NCBI GenBank assembly: GCA_026075535.2
Contig: AP026548.1
Location: forward strand, 2,294,001-2,358,000
Source: Tricholoma matsutake
Lineage: Eukaryota > Basidiomycota > Agaricomycetes > Agaricales > Tricholomataceae
Reading direction: 5' to 3'
Length of the DNA stretch: 64,000 nt
Below are positions 56,901 to 64,000 of this stretch, piece after piece. The first letter of the stretch is position 1, and each line of letters starts with the position of its first letter. The notes below the pieces were generated by a model. The model searched no databases. It was not told where the DNA came from and saw nothing but the letters and a program-made list of their open reading frames with translations. The position numbers and the translations under genes are program-made.

Positions 56901-57621
56901 GTCTCACCTCTTACCCTTGGGTGAATTTGCCTACAACAATGCTCCCTCTGCCTCTACAGGTGTATCTCCTTTATTTGCCAACAAAGGCTACCACCCAAAC
57001 ATTTCCGTCTTCCCCGAACGTGACTTAGCTTCACAGCGCACCTGCGAGTTCATCGTTGACTTAGACAACCTTCATCAGGAACTTTGGAAACAGCTTGTGG
57101 CCACTCAAGAGTGTTATCAAAGCCCTGCAGACAAACATCAGGCACCTGCACCTGACTTCAACATTGGTGACTCTGCCTACGTCACTGCGGAAAATATCTG
57201 CACCACTTGTCCCTCCAAGAAACTTTCTGAAAAGAACCATGGTCCTTTTGAAATCATTGCCCACCCGGGTACTCACTCAGTCACCCTGCGGCTTCCAGAC
57301 CACATGCGGGCCATCCACCCTGTTTTCCATGTCTCTCAACTAGAAAAACACTGCCTGAACACAATTCCAAATTGAGCACAACCTCCACCTCCTCTGATCA
57401 CCATCAACAACAAGCTCAAATATGAGATTGCCGAAGTTCTCAACTCCAAGGTTGACAACCGACATCGCTGCAAGATTCTCTACCTTGTCCAATGGGAAGG
57501 TTACCAGGGAACCAATGAGGAGACCTCCTGGCTACCTGTTATGGAACTTGACCACGCCCAAGAACTCCTTGTGGATTTTCACACCCACTACCCACAGAAA
57601 CCTGGACCATTACCTGCTTAA
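54000..57621 (+). pseudogene. Chromovirus 2 Pol with chromodomain
   Basis: Protease active site LIDSGSSHCFLD. After a frameshift near 54830 the RT reads in another frame and then continues in 55028-55696 with YGSFEWLVVPFGLTNAPAAF and VIVYLDDILIYS, an intact catalytic YLDD. RNase H has LETDASDYALAAIL and TDHKNLEYFSTTKLLTRHQA. Integrase has H2C2 (HFGQNKTQQLV...CKSCMACK), [15 protein letters not shown] and the Glu-containing NQTLEQYL region. The C-terminus EIAEVLNSKVDNRHRCKILY then LVQWEGYQGTNEETSWLPV is a chromodomain. Stops at about 55694, 56069, 56465, 56839 and 57373 break it. Confidence 0.88.
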
Positions 57622-57710
57622 AGTCTATTCACGTTACTTACTCACTCAGTCTGAACTCAGAAACAAACTTTATTGAAAAAAGAATTTTTTCTTTGGATCC
57701 AACTGGATCC

Positions 57711-59295
57711 CTACACTACCTCCACTTCTCCCTCTCCACCTTTGTCACCCTCTCCCCCAATGTCACCCTCTTCTCCACCCTCATCCTTCTCTCCACCCTC
57801 CTCATCTCCACTCTCGCTCTCTTCCTCATCATCTGCCCGCCTTTTCTCCAGATATCTCTGGAAGGCCGCCCAGTCATCTCCAGACTTGCAGATCCCGCAT
57901 CTTTCCCACTGGGACTCTCGCACCGCCTGCTCCACTTCTTCGTCGCCCTCATCACTAGGGCAAGGCAGTGGTTACCCCTGGGTGTCAAATCTCATACCCC
58001 TACCCCTACCCCTGAACACCCTACCCTTAGGGGTAAGGGTATGGAAACATATAAGGGTTGCCAAGGGTATGGGAGGGTTTGTCAAGAGTACAAGGGTTTG
58101 GCACAAAATCAACATATTTGGAGCAAAATTCATTTGAAAAGTGTTGATAACTATTGTATTTAATATTAATATCACATATTAATACCTCTTATTAACATAT
58201 GAAAGCCATTATCATGTTGGACAATCCCAAAATCTGAATTTAATTGATGAAAATCTTGAATATGAGTCTTTGTAGCTGAAAAAATCAAATGATATTCTTA
58301 CATAAGCATACCCCTGGCATACCCCTGTACCCTTACTAAGGGTACAGGGGTATGCAAGGGTATGAACTTCCAAACCCCTACCCTTACCCCTCATACCCTT
58401 AGCCCAAAGACACAAGGGTATACCCCTACCCCTGCCTTGCCTTACTCATCGCTCTCCTCCCTGGCGCTTTCATCCTCCACCCACTCTGGATCCAAAGTGT
58501 CCCGGATCTCCCCCATTGACTCCCGCACCGCAGTGGCCACCTCAGTGAATCCCCTCCTTATCAACTTCATTATCTGTTGCATTACCTCTGGGTTCTCCCC
58601 ACTAATTCCTGTTGTTCCTGCTGCTTTTGCTGCAGGGGCCTCCTGCCCCTCCCACACTACTTCTTCGCACTTGTGTTTGATGCGTGTGCAGTTATCGCAC
58701 ATGTGCCCCTTTGCACCCATCTTGAAGCAAGCAATTTTTTGATACTTGCATCTAGGCCATTGTCAGTAAAGAATACAGAAAAAGAAGATAACGATGCACC
58801 TTTTGCAGGGCAAAGCCACCTGCACCCGCACTGGACCCTCTGACTCCTCTGACCCCACTTGCGCCCTCGATTTGGCGACTTTCTTTTTCTTCAGGGACTT
58901 ACTCCCCTCAGCCTCGTCTTCCAAACCTGCAGCCACAGCCACCCGCTTCTTGTCTGCTCATTGTGCAGCCGCTGCCTCTTTTTTCCGTGCCTCTGCCTGG
59001 TGTGCCTCCTCAGCCTTTGCAGCCTCCTCTGCTGCCTTTTGCACTTCCTGTGCCTTGCACTTCCTGTGCCTTGCACTTCCTGTGCCCTGCACTCCTCCTC
59101 CCTTGCCGCTTCCTCCAGCTCCTTCATCTCCCATTCCATCTGCTCCTTCATCGCCTGCTCCCTCTGTTTGTGTTGGGCCCTCATCGCGGCCAATTTGATC
59201 TGCGCGGATACTGCTGGGGGGACATATTTGATAGTTGATGGGGGAAGGAAAGAACATGAAAATTTTTCAACCAATTGCCACATTCGGAAATTCAA
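57711..59295 (-). pseudogene. Antisense passenger gene: Zn2Cys6-type protein with coiled coil
   Basis: Minus-strand gene between pol and the 3' LTR. The N-terminal part is a charged helix (AVSAQIKLAAMRAQHKQREQ, AAEEAAKAEEAHQAEARKKE). A 48-nt intron (58752-58799, GT-AG) splices PCKR to CKYQKIACFKMGAKGHMC, then DNCTRIKHKCEEV, giving CX2CX6C-X9-CX2CX6C, the spacing of a GAL4-type binuclear zinc cluster. The C-terminus is acidic (DDEEESESGDEEGGEKDEGG). It is interrupted by a hAT-type element (57956-58444), a frameshift in a 16-bp coding repeat near 59050-59095, and a TGA near 58958. Function is unknown; DNA or chromatin binding is an inference. Confidence 0.72.
57956..58444. mobile_element. hAT-like non-autonomous element in the antisense gene (489 bp)
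   Basis: Ends TAGGGCAAGGCAGTGG and inverted TAAGGCAAGGCAGGGG, with 8-bp duplication CTCATCAC (57948-57955) and CTCATCGC (58445-58452), one CpG-type difference. The interior is full of CCCTACCCCT / AGGGGTAAGGGTA repeats. Removing the element and one duplication restores the acidic reading frame of the antisense gene (EESDE to GDEEVEQAV). Confidence 0.82.
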
Positions 59296-59360
59296 CCAAC
59301 TTCCTCATTCGGACTCAAACCCTCATGTGCCTCATAGGCTCGGCACTAAGGGGGAAATAC

Positions 59361-60066
59361 TGTCAAGAACCATTCCTTGCCTGATCGGAACCCACATCCA
59401 TCCAAACCTTTCCCACATGTCAAACCCACATTTGTCTATGCCTCCCAATTTTGTTCCCAGCTGCCTTGCACTGCCCACACTGCTGTGCACCAGGCCACCT
59501 TGTACAGCACCCACAGCTGCCTTCCCAAGGCTGCCATCTCTATTGCAAATTTGACTATGGATTCCTGTGCGGCTCCTGCTAGGTAATTTATCTATGCAGT
59601 CAAGACACTGCCGCAGTCTTCGTTCCTGTTCTGCATTTATTCCAGACTACAGTATTTAAGCTTAGTTAGTTTTGCCTTGTATTCCTCAGTTTGTATATTG
59701 ACATAGACTCGACTTTACCCTGCCAATCTAAACCTCCTTCTACTCCAACCTCAGTTCTCTAAGAGTCTGAACTCCATTCGACTCAACCTCTAGTCTCCCT
59801 CTGAAGTTCTAACCTCACCTGAACTTAACCTAAGTCCCTCCGTACTCCTTCCCGCATTTACCTGCACTTTCCTGCTCCTACCTCCAAACCTTCGACTTGA
59901 AATTAGGACACCAGACGAGGTGAAGGGTGCAGCTTCTTACAAGCTGAAGCCAAGTCCTTTCTGTTTCCCCTCCTGCAGAATCTGCAATGACCCAACAACC
60001 TTCCGCTATCATCACCCGCAGGGTCTGATCAGATTCTGACACACCTTTAAGGATCAGTTCTTAACA
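59361..60066 (+). repeat. Chromovirus 2 3' LTR
   Basis: 706 bp, preceded by a purine-rich AAGGGGGAAATAC and followed by ATCAC. Confidence 0.94.
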
Positions 60067-60071
60067 ATCAC

Positions 60072-60350
60072 CAACAATGTGTCAGATTATTTAACATTTC
60101 CAAGACTCCTCATCATGTAGTAAAGTGTGCCAAAGGCCCAAACGACACTAACAAACTACTTACCACCTCCCCCGTGGATGCCTCTCGAGCCACACGCTTC
60201 CTAGAGCCTTCCAAGTCGAACAGATAACATAAACACGTGACGAAGACTTACCATATATAGAATGAGGGGCAAAAAAGTAGCATACGATTTTCCCGTTCCG
60301 CCCCCTTGAGGCTTGAGTTATCGTTATCTTTTCAAGGACAACCGCTGTAG
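60072..60350. promoter_or_regulatory. Upstream region of the AlkB-like gene
   Basis: About 280 bp between the retrotransposon end and the ATG at 60351. It must contain the promoter. No clear TATA box was identified. The chromovirus therefore inserted within about 300 bp of this start codon. Confidence 0.45.
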
Positions 60351-61610
60351 ATGGCAGACAATTCCGATCAAGAGAGGACCAACCTCGACCACAGTAAGCA
60401 GCCTGAGCAATCCGCCAATAACCCAGCTTCAAACTTATCTTACAATCGGGCGTACGACGATCTCCCTCGTTCGTTCGGGGGGCGCGCATCACGAGGACAG
60501 GGGACACGGACTCCCCGTGCATCTGAACCTGGTGGCCCAACTTTGCGTGTTGGAGATGCCATAGGTGCCGGCGACTCCTATCTGGTTGCAGACTTATTAC
60601 CGGAAGATGTGGCGGGGGTGGCATTTGAGAAGCTGAAGGCTGAGGTTAAGTGGGATACGATGTATCATCGAGGTGCGTTTTATCTAGCTTTGTGGTGGGA
60701 ATCGCGGTGGTCTAACGATGTTATGTAGGTGGCGAGGTGCCAAGACTCGTTGCTGTTGAAGGGGAGGTGGGTGCCGATGGAAGGTATGGTACCCTTTTCG
60801 TACAAACTCGCACACGGGGTGAAGGGTATCTTTGATTCCTTCTAGTTTTCCTATATATCGACATCCAGCCGATGAATCGCCACCCTTGTCAGCATTCTCT
60901 CCTACGGTGTCTATCATCCGTGAACACGTGCAGAAGGCATGTTATAGTATCTATGCTCAGTTCTACGTATTTCTTATGCCTGATACTAGGTTCTGGAACA
61001 TCCAGTGAATCATGTACTGATCCAGTATTACCGTACAGGTAAAGACTACATATCAGAGCACTCTGACAAAACGATCGATGTTGTTCGTGGATCTAACATC
61101 GTCAACGTCAGTCTTGGGGCACAGCGCGTCATGACGCTTCGCTCGAAGCGGGACAGGATGCGGCAAGAAGAACAAGGGACTACAACACCAACACAGTCGT
61201 CAATTACAGAGCTGTCTCCACCGCGAACTTCACAGCGGGTGCCTCTTCCGCATAATTCAATGTTCGTCATGGGTCCGGAAACGAATGCGAAATGGCTGCA
61301 TGGGATCAATCACGATAATCGTCCGCAAAAGCTTAAATCTGATCCTGAGCGGTATCAGGGTGGCGAGCGTATCGGCTTGACGTTTCGTCACATTGGTACA
61401 TTTTTGACTGCTGATGAGTCCAAAATATATGGGCAGGGTGCAAGGGGTAAGACGAAGGAGACTGCAAGTGCAGTCATTCATGGAACGAAGGAGACTAGTA
61501 GATTGATAGAAGCATTTGGAGAGGAGAATCACAGAAGCGATTTTGATTGGGAAAATAATTACGGACAAGGTTTTGACGTTTTACATTTCAACAAACATGT
61601 GGACTCTTGA
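60351..61610 (+). CDS. AlkB-like 2-oxoglutarate/Fe(II) dioxygenase
   Basis: Four exons, 60351-60672, 60729-60783, 60846-60936 and 60990-61610, all in frame, give 362 residues. The first ~75 residues are low-complexity. The core reads IREHVQKVLEHPVNHVLIQY, then YISEHSDKTIDVV, where EHSD supplies the iron-binding HxD. KWLHGI supplies the distal His and GERIGLTFR the 2-oxoglutarate-binding Arg. This order is that of the 2OG-FeII_Oxy_2/AlkB family, which oxidatively demethylates nucleic acids or related substrates; the substrate here is unknown. Intron 3 (60937-60989) has a GC donor (AAG|GCATGT), the only choice that keeps the conserved frame. No internal stops; it appears functional. Confidence 0.82.
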
Positions 61611-62134
61611 GAAGTCTATATGATTTTTTGCATCTACGTACTTATCATGAGGCCAGAGAGTATGTGCCCATGGCAACCATCATGTACATCTGGTGTACAT
61701 GTTATCTATCAACCACCACCACCAACTGTATCGTATCTCGCAAGTCAGTCTAAGCTATTGTGCCACACTCGTTCAACGACCTTACCTTCACCATTGGCAA
61801 TCGGGTTAGGGTTACATAAAAGGCAAGTCTTGTCGCGTGTTTATTTTTGGCCCAACAAGGCAAGTTGAAGTTCAGGAACATTTTGATTCCGTTTGTTTCC
61901 TCCCAACCGCCATCATTTTTGCCTCCTGCTCTCCCAGTATAGGCAAACACGAGGCAGGTCTTCGTCATTCGGCACGAGGCTCGAGGTTCGAACTCCTGGT
62001 GTGCTACGAGATCCTAAAAACTCCGTGCTCGTTCCTCGGCGCGCTCGTAAAAAAATTAGACAAAAAATAGCGTGATATATACGGCCCTTTTGCTTATTAC
62101 TTTTACTAACCATTGAATGCTCTTTTATTCACGA
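61611..62134. other. Intergenic region
   Basis: About 520 bp between the AlkB-like gene and the membrane-protein gene, both transcribed rightwards. It contains a GAGTTCGAACC sequence on the minus strand (around 61996) that resembles a pol III B box but has no convincing A box. No gene. Confidence 0.45.
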
Positions 62135-64000
62135 ATGTCACGACAGACCACCCCCGAATATCCGCAGAACAGTTCTATCCCAGAGACTCAGAGTTCACCA
62201 ACGGACGGGCGGGGAGACGTGTCAGAACGACGCTCTTCGTCTTCTCCCAACCGAATGGACTCGGATGGCTATCCTTCTTGGCTTCCGAAACGACCACCTC
62301 CTCCGCCTCCGGCATCTACATTTCACTCATCTGTAGGCGCTCCCGAACCCGGCCCAAGTGAACCGTCCCCGTTCCTTGGCGGTCGCAAGCCGACACCGCG
62401 TTCTGTGCGGATTGTCAGCCTTCAGGAGTCTTATGCCGAGCAGAGCAGGCGGGAGCCTACAGACCAGACCCGGGTAGCGAACAATTCTCGTGCATGGTCA
62501 AGAGCAACTGGGGCTGCAATGTCACCTGCTGTTTTCTCTTCGACGGAACCCTACGAATCTCGGCTCTCCCGACCAAGGTTCAATTCGAGAGGTCTTCACC
62601 TGGAACTCTTACGGAATCCATCTCTCAAATCTCGACTCTATTTCTATATTTATCCTATTCTCGTGTTTGCCCATATTCCTGTTCAAACCTTCTTCGACTT
62701 TAATGCTGTATTTATGATGCTTCAGTGAGTGGTTGTTTCTGTCTATTATCGCTGTATCGTGACTAAACTTCCCTATTTCCAGAGTTTCGAAATTTCCCAA
62801 CCCCCAAGCGCCCGGTGTGCCCGGATCGGGCAGGAATTGGGCGCTGGGCGCGGCTGCTTACATTGCTTGCTGGCTTGTGTGGATAATGATAGTTTTTACT
62901 GTATATGAATTAGTTTTCTCCTTTGCTCGACGATGGCGCGTTAGTAAGTGTTCATCTCACCCATCCTTCCCTGATTTGCCACATTCTAACATACGACTCT
63001 AGAACGCCCGCTCATGATGCCGATCTATCTTTCCTCGCCCTCCTTCAACCTGGTGTGCATGACATCCTACTCCAACTTCTGCTTCCTTCAACACCTCCGG
63101 TTTTCTGCTTTCTTCGGGGAGAGTGGCAGCATTCGTGACGGGCTCGCTGAGACTTTCTGGTACTATTCACAAAACCTGCCAACAGTAGCCTTGCTTATGC
63201 CACGCGCGGGACTTTCGCTGGCGCTTCTCCTTGCTTTCACTATTCCTCAAGTCGGGGTTGTTGCTCTCGCCGATGCTGGTGTGAGCCACCGGGATGCAAC
63301 ATTCTTCCGCCAGGATGGTACCCTCACAAATTATGCCCGAGGTGTGCTCATTTCTAATGCTACCTGGACCGCCTGGCGGGTACTCGTCTTGTTGATTAGC
63401 TGGTGAGATGACATTCGGCAATTCCTAATTACATTGTCTTCTCTAACTTTCGTTTGCCACATTGCAGGATTGGCTTGTGGGTTCTCAGTGGGCAAGGCTG
63501 TGCTGGACTTTGTGGCCCACGATATCGCTGGGAGGAGGAAGAGGCGGAGAAAAGGAAGTCTTTCTATTCCGACGCTGAATTTGATGAGGATGTGCCCCCC
63601 TGGAGCTGGCGCGAGTGCACTCAGTTGCGAATTCAAGAGGCGTATGACTTTTGCCTCACTATCCGGCCGTCTTTAAAATGGGGTCACGGGAAGAAAGAAG
63701 TCTCTGATGCAACGGATGTATTGCGTAGTGATTCTCCCAACAAGGGAGAACCTTTCGTGGAACATGTGCTTGCCGCTGTGGGCTTCCCATCTATGCCTCC
63801 TCCTGCTCGGCGGGGTATGCTCTCAGAAGACCTGTTTGAAAGTCCTAAAGATTCTTTCTCCTTGCCAGCACCAGGCTTGTCGGATATTATTCCAAAGGTC
63901 GCAAAACGCTCTTCGAAGGATAAGGTTGCTGGACCTTCCGCTCCGCTTATGTCTCTACCGTATCCTTTTACTGCTCATGGAGCGCAGATGTCATCTGCAG
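62135..64000 (+). CDS. Conserved multi-pass membrane protein of unknown function (3' end beyond the window)
   Basis: Exons 62135-62724, 62783-62943, 63003-63402 and 63468-64000 keep frame through GT-AG introns of 58-65 nt. The N-terminal ~150 residues are Ser/Pro-rich and probably cytosolic, with a polyproline run. Membrane segments follow: SRLYFYIYPILVFAHIPVQT, WALGAAAYIACWLVWIMIVF, a segment around SPSFNLVCMTSYSNFCFLQH, LSLALLLAFTIPQVGVVALA and AWRVLVLLISWIGLWVLSGQ. A cytosolic tail begins CAGLCGPRYRWEEEEAEKRK. I recall close homologues across Agaricomycetes but no assigned role. An in-frame ATG at 62117 would add six residues; 62135 is chosen because MSRQTTPEY looks more like a normal start, but this is uncertain. 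Confidence 0.75.

Larger units (their letters stand above)
51800..60066 (+). mobile_element. Ty3/gypsy chromovirus 2, with an antisense passenger gene
   Basis: An 8267-bp element with LTRs of 707 and 706 bp and 5-bp duplication ATCAC (51795-51799 and 60067-60071). The order is Gag, protease, RT, RNase H, integrase and chromodomain, then an antisense gene with a Zn2Cys6 motif before the 3' LTR. A hAT-type element of 489 bp is nested in that gene. Several stops and frameshifts inactivate Pol. Confidence 0.93.

Noticed and set aside
57990..58440. Telomere-like CCCTA/TAGGG repeats
   Set aside because: Units are irregular (CCCTACCCCT, AGGGGTAAGGGTA), not the fungal TTAGGG repeat, and they lie inside a TIR element with its own 8-bp duplication.
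60160..60624. Minus-strand frame over the AlkB promoter and exon 1
   Set aside because: Overlaps a conserved gene on the other strand and has no recognisable domain.
61960..62030. Possible tRNA (GAGTTCGAACC) beside GGCACGAG
   Set aside because: No A box at the right distance and no cloverleaf on either strand. The GGCACGAG resembles a cDNA-library adaptor but is isolated and most likely chance.

Overview
The window is nuclear DNA of a filamentous basidiomycete, most likely an Agaricomycete. The evidence is the roughly 45-60 nt spliceosomal introns, the C2-NACHT-WD40 gene, the protein families present (DUF6589, RecQ, SET, Plavaka-like, chromoviruses with chromodomains), and the alternation of gene islands with transposon-rich DNA. 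Family names come from reading the translations by eye; no database search was possible.

Layout. At 1-1479 is the 3' end of a Mon2-type endosomal trafficking gene. A hAT relic (2230-3123) separates it from a large STAND/NLR-like gene (3622-8300: C2, NACHT, 13 near-identical WD40 repeats). That gene is cut short by a TGA inside repeat 13, and its detached C-terminal tail is still readable to 8699. From about 8.9 to 60.1 kb the DNA is almost wholly transposon-derived: tRNA-derived SINEs; a Ty1/copia element (10560-16257) inserted into a SINE; a broken LTR carrying another SINE; a degraded antisense gene and a SET-domain gene split by a hAT-type element; a chromovirus (21737-27431); a 6.3-kb TIR element holding a DUF6589 gene and a RecQ helicase (27987-34265); AT-rich satellite; a large inverted duplication split by a second copia element (38556-43961); several hAT and CACTA non-autonomous elements; two solo LTRs with unusual hairpin arrays; a Plavaka-like fragment; and a second chromovirus (51800-60066) carrying an antisense Zn2Cys6 gene. 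The right edge returns to gene space: an AlkB-like dioxygenase (60351-61610) and the start of a conserved multi-pass membrane protein (62135-64000).

Most nesting can be read exactly because target-site duplications (TSDs) survive. Examples are AAGCA (copia 1), CAATA (copia 2), ATCAC (chromovirus 2), CTTTC and GTCAC (solo LTRs), several 8-bp hAT TSDs, a 3-bp CACTA TSD, and a 9-bp TSD around the RecQ-DUF6589 element.

Nearly all elements decay the same way. In-frame stops are mostly TGA where CGA (Arg) is expected, and LTR pairs differ largely at CpG, as expected for deamination of methylated cytosine. The flanking host genes look intact.

The most notable finding is the RecQ-DUF6589 unit. A helicase and a DUF6589 protein converge between long terminal inverted repeats with a 9-bp duplication, and related copies of the empty target lie in the neighbouring satellite.
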